DNA from: DASVNK01 sp036383895
GTDB taxonomy: Bacteria; Verrucomicrobiota; Verrucomicrobiia; Limisphaerales; SXQI01
Reading direction: 5' to 3'
Assembly: GCA_036383895.1 (NCBI GenBank)
Contig: DASVNK010000035.1
Span: forward strand, 1 to 64,000
DNA length: 64,000 nt
In this document: in pieces, positions 57,172 to 64,000 of the stretch
How positions within the stretch are numbered: position 1 is the first letter of the stretch
How the letters are laid out: each line of letters starts with the position of its first letter
The notes under the pieces: generated by a model
Databases searched by the model: none
Seen by the model: only the letters and a program-made list of their open reading frames with translations
Told to the model about the DNA's origin: nothing
Made by a program: the position numbers and the translations under genes

Positions 57172-59700
57172 TCGCAAAATTTCCAGCGGCGGGCTATCGA
57201 GCACGCCGCGATTGGCGACAAGGCCGGTGAAGACCGTGGCCAAGCTTGCGACCGCTAGTGCGATGAGCATTGGGACTACGGCAAATTGGAATTCGGCTTC
57301 GAAGACATAGCGTGCGAGGAGCCATGCGCCGGCTTCGGCGAGCACGATTCCGGTGAGCGCGGAGAGAAGGCCCAGAAGAAGATATTCGGCAAGGAGAATG
57401 CGATGCACTTGCTGGCGCGAGGCGCCGAGCGTGCGGAGGAGAATGGTTTCCTGAATGCGTTGGTAGCGGCCGGTTAGCACTGCAGCGACGAGCACGACGA
57501 GGCCGGTGATGACCGTGAACAACGCCATGAATCGCACGACGAAGGCGATTTTGCTGAGGATTGCGTCGAGGGTGTCGAGCACGAGGGTGAGATCGATCAC
57601 GGACACATTGGGATGCGCGCGCACGATAGCACGTTGCATATCCGCGGATTGTTCGCGGCTGTTCACGTGAGTGGTGATGATGTGGAAGCCGGGCGCCTCT
57701 TCGAGCACGCCGCTCGGGAACACCACGAAAAAATTCGGCTGAATGCGTTTCCAATCCACGCGACGGATGCTCGCGACGCGGTTCGTCATGAGCACGCCTT
57801 GGACGTCGAAAACCAGCTCGTCACCAAGGTCCACCTTGAGGTCTTGCGCGATGCCTTCCTCGATGGAGATGGGGATCAAATTTGGGTCAGTGACCTTCAC
57901 CGGCCAGGCGCCTTTGATGAGTTGTTCGCTGGAGTCGAGCGTGTCGCGATAAGTGGATCGATATTCGCGCCGCAATGCCCAGCGCGGGAGATTGCGATCG
58001 GATTCGCGCATGAGGCGGCGGACCGGTTCGCCTTTTAAGTAGGCAAGGCGCATGGTGACCAGCGGCACTTCATCGATGATCGGCAGGTTTTTTTCGCGAA
58101 GGATGTTGGTCACTGAAGCAACCTGGTCAGATTGGATATCGAAAAGGGCGGCGTTCGGTTGTGAACCGCGATTTTTTGGAATGAGTCCGCCGGCGATGAT
58201 TTGGTTAGTGCGATAAAGCGTGAGCACAAGGAAAACGCCGAGCCCGAGCGAGAGCAGAAGGAGCAGTGTGCGATTGTGCGGCCGATGAAGATTCGCCATG
58301 CCTTGCCGCCAGGCGAATGGCCAGGCCGGCGAAATGATCCGGCGCATTAAAGTTCGCAAAAGTTGCGCGAAAATCGTGAGGAGTAGAAATGCGGCGGCCA
58401 GCGCTCCAACGAATCCGAAGGCATGGTCCCACCGTCCCGCTTGCGCGCGCGCGAGGAATATAAGGCCGATACTGGCAACTCCGATCACGATCCACTGGCC
58501 GACATCGCGCCAGGGACTGGCTGGCTCGTAAAAAGCGCGCAGCACCGCGAGTGGCGAAATACGGCGGACACTCATCAGGGGCAACAACGCGAAAATGAGG
58601 CACACCGCGAAGCCAGCCGCCAGCGCCCGCAGCACTGGGATCCACGCGATCTTCAACTCCACCGGGAATGGGAGGAAATCGGCCACCACTCGCGGCAGCG
58701 TAAATTGAATGCCCAATCCGATCGCAGATCCGATCAGAGCGCCAAGCAGCCCGATCGCGATTGCCTGCGCGAGATAAATCGCGAACGTCTGCGGAACGGA
58801 GCAACCCAGGCAACGGAGCACTGCGACCGAACTGGTCTTCTGCTTCACGTGCACATGAATCGCGCTCGCGATTCCGATCGCTCCGAGCAGCAGCGCAATG
58901 AATCCGCCAAGCCCGAGAAAGCGATTCAGGTTCTCGAGATTACGACCGAGTTGCTCTTTACGTTCTTCGACTGTGTCGGCACCGAGACGAAGCTTGTCGA
59001 ACTTCGGCCGATACCGGCGAACGAGTTTTTCGACATCGACCGATTCAGGCAGCTTAAAAAAAACTTTGAAACGGGCGAAGCTGTCGTCGCGGACAAGCTG
59101 CGTCGCATCGAGCTTGTCGTAAGGAAGGTAAATGCGCGGAGCGATGGTGGAGAAAACCGCGTTCTCACCGGGAACTTTTTCGAGAGAGCCGGCGATTTCC
59201 AAGGTGAGTTCGCCGACTTTCACCGGGTCTCCCGGCTGGCTGTTGTATTGAAAGAGCAGCGTTTGTTCGACGAGCGCGCCTCCTTTATGGAAATTCGTAG
59301 AAGCCGCCGCGGGCGACGTTTGGAAATCGCCGTAGAATGGGAAGCCGCGTTCCAGCGCGCGAATCTGCACCAGGCGAGTGCCTTCGCTTTTTGGGAAATA
59401 TGCCATCGACGAGAAAATCACTTCGCGCGCTTGTTCGCCGCCAATCTCTGCGAAAATCTGTTCCATTTCCGGCGTGAACGGATCGCGCGCCGCTAACACA
59501 AGATCGGCGCCGAGGAGAGATTTCGCCTGCTGATCGATGGTCCATCGCAGATTTTGCCCGAACGAACTGATGGCCACGAGGGCGGCGATGCCAATGACGA
59601 TCGACGAGGAAAACAACAGCAGCTTGCGCCTGCTCGCGCGGCTGTCGCGCCACGCCATGCGCCAGGTCCACGACGAGAACAGCGCGAGCAGAAATTTCAT
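57160..59700 (-). CDS. ABC transporter permease, YbbP/FtsX-like
   Basis: 846 residues: first helix LLLFSSSIVIGIAALVAISS, a large extracytoplasmic domain, then three helices (GFIALLLGAIGIASAIHVHV; YLAQAIAIGLLGALIGSAIG; VLRALAAGFAVCLIFALLPL), and after a second extracytoplasmic domain another three near the C terminus (VVRFMALFTVITGLVVLVAA etc.). This duplicated FtsX layout, with an early MacB-like periplasmic domain, is that of YbbP. It pairs with the ATPase gene overlapping by 4 bases. YbbA-YbbP transporters are linked to lipid or lipoprotein handling; substrate not known. Convergent with the deacetylase gene. Confidence 0.9.
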   Translation of the reverse strand: MKFLLALFSSWTWRMAWRDSRASRRKLLLFSSSIVIGIAALVAISSFGQNLRWTIDQQAKSLLGADLVLAARDPFTPEMEQIFAEIGGEQAREVIFSSMAYFPKSEGTRLVQIRALERGFPFYGDFQTSPAAASTNFHKGGALVEQTLLFQYNSQPGDPVKVGELTLEIAGSLEKVPGENAVFSTIAPRIYLPYDKLDATQLVRDDSFARFKVFFKLPESVDVEKLVRRYRPKFDKLRLGADTVEERKEQLGRNLENLNRFLGLGGFIALLLGAIGIASAIHVHVKQKTSSVAVLRCLGCSVPQTFAIYLAQAIAIGLLGALIGSAIGLGIQFTLPRVVADFLPFPVELKIAWIPVLRALAAGFAVCLIFALLPLMSVRRISPLAVLRAFYEPASPWRDVGQWIVIGVASIGLIFLARAQAGRWDHAFGFVGALAAAFLLLTIFAQLLRTLMRRIISPAWPFAWRQGMANLHRPHNRTLLLLLSLGLGVFLVLTLYRTNQIIAGGLIPKNRGSQPNAALFDIQSDQVASVTNILREKNLPIIDEVPLVTMRLAYLKGEPVRRLMRESDRNLPRWALRREYRSTYRDTLDSSEQLIKGAWPVKVTDPNLIPISIEEGIAQDLKVDLGDELVFDVQGVLMTNRVASIRRVDWKRIQPNFFVVFPSGVLEEAPGFHIITTHVNSREQSADMQRAIVRAHPNVSVIDLTLVLDTLDAILSKIAFVVRFMALFTVITGLVVLVAAVLTGRYQRIQETILLRTLGASRQQVHRILLAEYLLLGLLSALTGIVLAEAGAWLLARYVFEAEFQFAVVPMLIALAVASLATVFTGLVANRGVLDSPPLEILRSAA

Positions 59701-60392
59701 GGGATGATTGGTTCCACGGTTTGGTCATCCACCAAACGCCCGCCTTTGAGCTGAATTATACGGCCCGCCTTCCGCGCGAGATCGAGGTTGTGCGTTACGA
59801 GCACCAAAGCAGTTCCGGACGAAGCGTTCAGATCGAATAAGAGGTCAACAATCCGGTCGCTCGTTTCATTGTCCAGATTTCCTGTCGGCTCGTCGGCGAA
59901 CAGAATCTTCGGGCGATTCAGGAAGGCGCGGGCGAGTGCCACACGTTGCTGTTCGCCGCCGGAAAGTTGCATTGGATAGTGATGCAGGCGCTCCGCGAGA
60001 CCGACTTTCTTCAACAGGCTCGAAGCAATGTCACGCGTCTGTCGTTCACCGCGCAGTTCCAGGGGAACCATAACGTTTTCAATTGCGGTAAGCGTGGGAA
60101 GCAGTTGAAAGTTTTGAAAAACAAATCCCACCTTTTCGCTGCGCAAGCGCGCGCGATCGTCTTCGTTCAGCGTTGCCAGGTCTTTTCCATCAAGCAGCAC
60201 GGAACCCGAACTTGGGACATCCAAACCCGCGCAGAGACCTAACAACGTGGTCTTACCGCTCCCCGATGGCCCCACGATCGCGCACGAACCGCCGGCTGCC
60301 AGTGTGAACGATACCTCCTTTAAAACAGTCAGGCTGCTGTCCCCGCTCCGATACGACTTCGTAAGAGCCCTTGCTTCAAGGATTGGCGTCAC
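59697..60392 (-). CDS. ABC transporter ATPase, YbbA/LolD-like
   Basis: 231 residues from GTG at 60392. Walker A GPSGSGKTT (SCAIVGPSGSGKTTLLGL), Q-loop VFQNFQLLPTLTAIENVMVP, signature LSGGEQQRVALARAFLNRPK, Walker B ILFADEPTGNLD, and H-loop LVLVTHNLDLA. The DEPTGNLD and FQLLPTLTA segments are typical of the LolD/MacB/YbbA subgroup. It powers the permease encoded immediately downstream (stop overlaps the permease ATG by 4 bases). Confidence 0.95.
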   Translation of the reverse strand: MTPILEARALTKSYRSGDSSLTVLKEVSFTLAAGGSCAIVGPSGSGKTTLLGLCAGLDVPSSGSVLLDGKDLATLNEDDRARLRSEKVGFVFQNFQLLPTLTAIENVMVPLELRGERQTRDIASSLLKKVGLAERLHHYPMQLSGGEQQRVALARAFLNRPKILFADEPTGNLDNETSDRIVDLLFDLNASSGTALVLVTHNLDLARKAGRIIQLKGGRLVDDQTVEPIIP

Positions 60393-60500
60393 CCGAGTTT
60401 CATTCCATTTCAGGGGGAGCGAGTCAAATGATTCTGGCTCGCGAGTGCGGGCCGCGAAAGTCCGAAACGGATGCTGCGATTAAAATCGAACCGGCTTCGC

Positions 60501-60968
60501 TTAGCGTTTTCCCTGCGCAATGTTGCGCTGGACGTCGCGATAGGTGTTCAGGAAGAGCGTATTGTCGTTCACGACTTGCTGGATGATTAACATGAGCTTG
60601 TCGTAATCGTTGCGGTTCACCGTGGCATGGACGCTTTGTTGAAACGCGCTCATTGCGTCTAGAGATTGGAAGGTGTCGCTCAGGAGAAGAATAGTTGCGT
60701 GCCGGCGCAGCGCCATCGGCATGAGCTGCAAGGTCTGAAGCGATGAATTTTGGTCCACTGCCGAACCGCAGAAGGTGTCTTCGAGGAGAACGATCTCGTA
60801 TTGGACGCGCGCGAAGCGGTCCAGGAATTCGTCGTGCGAGGAGGAGGTGTGGACTTTGTAGCCCATCTGGTCGAGCACACCGTTCGCGTAATCGAGCACG
60901 TCCGGGCTGCTGATGCCGAGCAGCACTGGACGATCTGTGGGGGATAAAATTTCGAGGTCGAGACTCAT
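60501..60968 (-). CDS. Lone receiver-like protein with Glu in place of the phospho-acceptor Asp
   Basis: 155 residues, ATG at 60968. The pattern of strands (PVLLGISSPDVLDYANGVLD; YKVHTSSSHDEFLDRFARVQ; YEIVLLEDTFCGSAVDQNSS; ATILLLSDTFQSLDAMSAFQ) resembles a response-regulator receiver. At the phosphorylation site the sequence is LLED where LLDV is usual, so the position of Asp is Glu or, with a shift of one, an Asp; the acidic pair near the N terminus is not evident. It is 12 bases after the PilT-family gene (stop at 60981). The context suggests that it works with type IV pilus retraction. Confidence 0.6.
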   Translation of the reverse strand: MSLDLEILSPTDRPVLLGISSPDVLDYANGVLDQMGYKVHTSSSHDEFLDRFARVQYEIVLLEDTFCGSAVDQNSSLQTLQLMPMALRRHATILLLSDTFQSLDAMSAFQQSVHATVNRNDYDKLMLIIQQVVNDNTLFLNTYRDVQRNIAQGKR

Positions 60969-60980
60969 GGCGCAGGCTTG

Positions 60981-62180
60981 TTATTTGAGTTTCAGGACAG
61001 CGGGAATGGGTGGAAGATCGCGCTTCGCTTCTTCCTTTTTCATCGCGAGGGCGTTCACGTCGGTGGTGCTTTCGCCACGGCGTTTCTTGATGTTGTCGAT
61101 ACCGCGGGTGACTGGCCCCTTCTTGCTGCAGTAGAGCAGCGCGGTTTCCTCGGTGATCAGGCCCTGGTCGTAAGCATCGAGGCAGGCCTGGTCGAACGTG
61201 CGCCAGCCGAAGGTGTAACTCGCTTCGATAATTTCGTAGAAACTCTTTCCTTCGCCTTCACCCATGACGATGGAGTCGCGCACCCGCAGATTGCTGCCCA
61301 TGATTTCCAGGAGCGCCTGACGTCCGCCGCCAATCTTTGGTGCGAGACGCTGGGAAACAATCCAGCGAACAGTATCGGAGAGGCGTAAGCGAATCTGCTC
61401 CTGCTCCTCGTTCTCGAACATACCGAGAATACGGTTGATCGTTTGACCGGCGTCGATCGTGTGGAGCGTGCTGACAACCAGGTGTCCAGTTTCCGCAGCG
61501 CTCAAGCCGATCTCGACCGTTTCGCGGTCGCGCATTTCGCCGACCAGAATCACTTTCGGCGCCTGACGCAACGCGGCGCGCAGGCCCGAGGCGAACGAAT
61601 CGAAGTCCGTGCCCATCTCGCGTTGGTTGAACGTCGCCTTCTTCTGTGAATGGACGAATTCGACCGGGTCTTCCAGCGTGATGATGTGGATCGACTTGCT
61701 TTCGTTAATCTCGTTCAGCAAACCAGCGAGGGTCGTCGATTTACCGGAACCGGTTGCACCGGTGACCAGGATGAGGCCGGTTTTCTCTTTCGCCACATGT
61801 TCGAAAATGGGCGGCATTTTGAGATCTTTCAGCGTGGGAATTTTGGTGTTCAACTTACGAAGAACGACCGAGTAATTCCCGCGCTGTGAAAAAATATTTA
61901 CACGAAAACGAGCTTTGTTAGGGACGCTGTGCGAGCAGTCACAGGAGCCGGTTCGGAGCAAGTCTTCGGTAAGGCGGCGGCTGCCGTTGACAAGATTCAG
62001 CGCCAGCATTTCGGATTGAAACGGCGTGAGCTTCTCGATGTTCGGCTGAAGCTGCACCGGCACGAGCTGCCCGGAAGTTTCCACCTGGAAGGGTTTGTCT
62101 ACCGTGATGTTGAGGTCGGACACGTCGTTGTTTGAGTCCAACATCGTGCTGAGGATGAAATCCAGTTCTTTGCGTCTCAT
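60981..62180 (-). CDS. PilT/PilU-family type IV pilus ATPase
   Basis: 399 residues from ATG at 62180, chosen because GGAG stands 9 bases upstream; a GTG at 62207 is the alternative. Walker A GATGSGKST (GLILVTGATGSGKSTTLAGL), Asp box IITLEDPVEFVHSQ, Walker B ILVGEMRDRETVEIGLSAAE, His box TGHLVVSTLHTIDAGQTINR. C-terminal SYTFGWRTFDQACLDAYDQG is longer than in PilT, so closer to PilU. It should power pilus retraction with the PilT encoded just upstream (151-base gap containing an inverted repeat). Confidence 0.9.
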   Translation of the reverse strand: MRRKELDFILSTMLDSNNDVSDLNITVDKPFQVETSGQLVPVQLQPNIEKLTPFQSEMLALNLVNGSRRLTEDLLRTGSCDCSHSVPNKARFRVNIFSQRGNYSVVLRKLNTKIPTLKDLKMPPIFEHVAKEKTGLILVTGATGSGKSTTLAGLLNEINESKSIHIITLEDPVEFVHSQKKATFNQREMGTDFDSFASGLRAALRQAPKVILVGEMRDRETVEIGLSAAETGHLVVSTLHTIDAGQTINRILGMFENEEQEQIRLRLSDTVRWIVSQRLAPKIGGGRQALLEIMGSNLRVRDSIVMGEGEGKSFYEIIEASYTFGWRTFDQACLDAYDQGLITEETALLYCSKKGPVTRGIDNIKKRRGESTTDVNALAMKKEEAKRDLPPIPAVLKLK

Positions 62181-62204
62181 TGAAAGCTCTCCTGTTCGCG
62201 CGCC

Positions 62205-62301
62205 CACTCACACAAAGAAACAAAGGCAAAAAGCCCGTAGGAGGAACCGACACACCACCCGGTGTGTCTCAGCTTTGTGTCTTTGTCTCTTTGCGTGAGC
62301 A
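62205..62301. repeat. Imperfect long inverted repeat with inner perfect hairpin between the two pil genes
   Basis: A 30-base arm (62205-62234) and its mate (62272-62301) match in 24 of 30 positions as inverted sequences, around an inner perfect stem GACACACC/GGTGTGTC (62249-62256 and 62261-62268) with loop ACCC. The whole element fills most of the 151-base gap. It has no clear T run, so it is not a classical terminator; it may be a dispersed repeat, an attenuator or an RNA-processing structure. Confidence 0.65.
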
Positions 62302-62331
62302 TCGATCTTCCCATTCTCCCGCGGGTAAATC

Positions 62332-63423
62332 TCAATCTTCGTCGTCCGGCGGATGCGTGAGGAACGGGCGAAATTTCTTTTTATCGAGGCATTTATCGTA
62401 CGCTTCTTCGGCGGAAATGCGTTTCATGCGCAAATGTTCCATGATCGCGTCGTCGAGCGGCTGGTTGCCCAGCTTTTTGCCGACCTGAATCATACCAGGG
62501 ATCTGGTGAGTCTTGCCTTCGCGGACAAGGTTCGCCACCGCCGTGGTGAACACGAGAATTTCGAGTGCGGCCACACGGCCTTTCTTGTCGATGCGCTTAA
62601 ACAAGTTTTGCGCGATCACACCGCGAAGCGATTCGGAAAGCGTCGCACGAATCTTGTTCTGCTGCTCTGCGGGGAAAACGTCGATCATACGATCGACTGT
62701 CTTGGCGGCGCTCTGCGTGTGTAGGGTGCCGAAAACCAAGTGACCCGTGCTCGCGGCGGTAAGCGCAAGCTCAATGGTTTCCAAGTCGCGCAACTCACCC
62801 ACCAGGATGATGTCCGGGTCTTCGCGCAACGCCCCTTTCAGTGCGCTCGCAAAAGATTTGGTGTGAATGCCTACTTCGCGGTGATTTACCAGGGAAGCTT
62901 TGCTCTCGTGCACGAACTCGATCGGGTCTTCCACCGTCAGAATGTGGTCCTTACGATTCTTGTTCGCGTAATCAACCATCGCCGCGAGGGTGGTGGATTT
63001 ACCGGAACCAGTTGGACCGGTGACGACCACGAGCCCTTTGTGGAGCATCGCAAATTTCTTCAGCACCGAGGGGAGTGGAGCGTCGAATCGCTCGAAATCC
63101 TCGAAGGATAAAACCTTCGAAGGAATCTGACGGAACACCGCTGAGCAGCCGTTCTTCTGATTGAAGAAGTTCGCACGAAAACGGGAGACGTTGGGAATCT
63201 CGTAGCCGAAGTCTACGTCGCCAGTTTCTTCGTACTGCTTCACCTTATATTCCGGCGTGATCTCGTAGAGCATCGCTTTGAGCGCGTCGCTCTCGAGCGG
63301 CGGGAAATCAACACGGTGCAATTCACCGTTGATCCGCAGGATGGGGGGGCTGCCACTGGACAGGTGCAGGTCCGACGCTTTCTGCTCGAACATTAAATTG
63401 AAGAAGGCATCAATTTTGGCCAT
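62332..63423 (-). CDS. pilT: PilT type IV pilus retraction ATPase
   Basis: 363 residues, ATG at 63423. N-terminal PAS-like domain of PilT (FFNLMFEQKASDLHLSSGSP, PILRINGELHRVDFPPL), then Walker A GPTGSGKST (GLVVVTGPTGSGKSTTLAAM), Asp box LTVEDPIEFVHES, Walker B IILVGELRDLETIELALTAA, and His box TGHLVFGTLHTQSAAKTVDR. The segment AEQQNKIRATLSESLRGVIA is typical of PilT. It is a hexameric retraction motor in the cytoplasm at the pilus base. No pilin or assembly genes lie in the window. Confidence 0.93.
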   Translation of the reverse strand: MAKIDAFFNLMFEQKASDLHLSSGSPPILRINGELHRVDFPPLESDALKAMLYEITPEYKVKQYEETGDVDFGYEIPNVSRFRANFFNQKNGCSAVFRQIPSKVLSFEDFERFDAPLPSVLKKFAMLHKGLVVVTGPTGSGKSTTLAAMVDYANKNRKDHILTVEDPIEFVHESKASLVNHREVGIHTKSFASALKGALREDPDIILVGELRDLETIELALTAASTGHLVFGTLHTQSAAKTVDRMIDVFPAEQQNKIRATLSESLRGVIAQNLFKRIDKKGRVAALEILVFTTAVANLVREGKTHQIPGMIQVGKKLGNQPLDDAIMEHLRMKRISAEEAYDKCLDKKKFRPFLTHPPDDED

Positions 63424-63583
63424 ACAAAAATCGCTAGGTTAGCTATCGGCGACATCCGCTCCGGACTAAACCGCCAAAGATGTAGTAAGCAGGGGATGTG
63501 CTTTCTTATGGGTGCGAAAAAGCAGAAAATGGCCCGCGATAGCGAGCGAACCAAACCTGAGTGGCAGCGTGGAGGGGCGAAGG

Positions 63584-64000
63584 TTATCTTGTGACAGCGA
63601 CCGGCTCGGATGCAATCGGCTGCACCGGAACCGAGTGGCACGGCCCGAGCAAGAACGCCGCAAAAGCTGCGCGTTCAACCCAAACGAGGAATAATGTCAC
63701 CGCCACGATTGCCATGAGCATTGGTGAAAACAAACCCTCGCCTGCCGTTACGAACCCATGGAAGGCCAGAATATTAATGATGATGGGCCCCAGCACGAGC
63801 AATCCAGCACGTCGCGTTTTCGGGATAGCCACCAGTACTCCGCCAATCACTTCGAGTACTTTGACGAACGTCAGGTAACCCGTCGTTCCGAATGCCAGGA
63901 AAAAGGCGCCTGGAGGAGTATCGGCAGGGGGTGGCGGCGGCATCGGTGCCAATTTGAAAAGCACAACCACCCCAGACATGATGAAAAGTAGGCCGAGCAG
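63584..64000 (-). CDS. DoxX-family membrane protein, N terminus cut by window edge
   Basis: The frame is open to the right edge (residues LLGLLFIMSGVVVLFKLAP are readable), so the start lies outside. About 138 residues are visible. Helices: LLGLLFIMSGVVVLF, YLTFVKVLEVIGGVLVAIP, RAGLLVLGPIIINILAFHGF, MLMAIVAVTLFLVWVERAAF. Loop between the first two is Pro-rich (PMPPPPPADTPPGA). The pattern GLLFIxxGVxxxF and ExIGGxLxA fits DoxX. Function in electron transfer or redox stress is described for some DoxX proteins; unknown here. Confidence 0.75.
   Translation of the reverse strand: MLGLLFIMSGVVVLFKLAPMPPPPPADTPPGAFFLAFGTTGYLTFVKVLEVIGGVLVAIPKTRRAGLLVLGPIIINILAFHGFVTAGEGLFSPMLMAIVAVTLFLVWVERAAFAAFLLGPCHSVPVQPIASEPVAVTR

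Noticed and set aside
62205..62301. Rho-independent terminator between pilT and the second ATPase
   Set aside because: The inner hairpin lacks a T run on either strand, so the structure is reported as a repeat instead.

Overview
The window looks like chromosomal DNA of a Verrucomicrobiota bacterium, probably a free-living, high-GC, Gram-negative relative of the Chthoniobacter/Pedosphaera type; the rank below phylum is a guess. The pointers are a DUF1501 / DUF1549-DUF1553 / planctomycete-type cytochrome-WD40 operon, a VPDGG-type C-terminal sorting tail, HAF-repeat and PPC-type secreted proteins, several secreted proteins ending in a short ...W...FFR module, and a GbsR-type regulator heading a polysaccharide operon. 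I saw no rRNA, tRNA, CRISPR array, transposase or phage gene.

Layout. 1-8.9 kb (minus): an exported operon of a TAT-signal DUF1501 protein, a DUF1549/DUF1553 haem-motif protein, a cytochrome-WD40-PPC protein, a small membrane protein and a membrane-anchored protein broken by an in-frame TAG. 9.2-11.8 kb (minus): lacI-type regulator, nadK, tlyA. 11.9-22.5 kb (minus): a surface polysaccharide operon led by a GbsR/MarR regulator, with wbpA-wbpB-wbpD-wbpE-wbpI homologues (predicted UDP-ManNAc3NAcA pathway), Wzx flippase, Wzy-like polymerase and two glycosyltransferases. A perfect 9-bp inverted repeat lies upstream of its first gene. 22.7-32.2 kb: secreted triplicated PPC-like protein, OPT transporter, GNAT, an 11-bp minisatellite in a gene-free gap, HAF-repeat protein, MFS transporter, beta-solenoid DUF4097-like protein. 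32.4-41.1 kb: small membrane protein, alkyltransferase-like protein without catalytic Cys, class A beta-lactamase-like protein, rsmD, FlbD-like protein, ABC-2-type permease, a partly duplicated UxaA-family protein, RsbW-like ATPase, a VPDGG-CTERM protein with a clear terminator, and a YbjQ protein.

41.4-50.4 kb: membrane-anchored protein, second ABC-2-type permease, 1028-residue secreted beta-propeller protein, a zinc-ribbon membrane protein paired with a zinc-ribbon M50 protease, a MazF/antitoxin pair and a secreted protein. 50.7-57.2 kb: signalling cluster of a PAS histidine kinase with a degenerate receiver, a REC-HD-GYP protein and a PAS hybrid kinase, followed by a LmbE/PIG-L deacetylase. 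57.2-64 kb (minus): YbbA/YbbP-type ABC exporter, a lone receiver-like protein with Glu at the phospho-acceptor site, two PilT-family ATPases and a partial DoxX protein.

The genes point to a cell investing in envelope polysaccharide, secreted and anchored proteins, type IV pilus retraction and c-di-GMP signalling. On the plus strand, G and C abundance changes sharply near 24.8 kb and 41.3 kb regardless of which strand is coding, suggesting block rearrangement.
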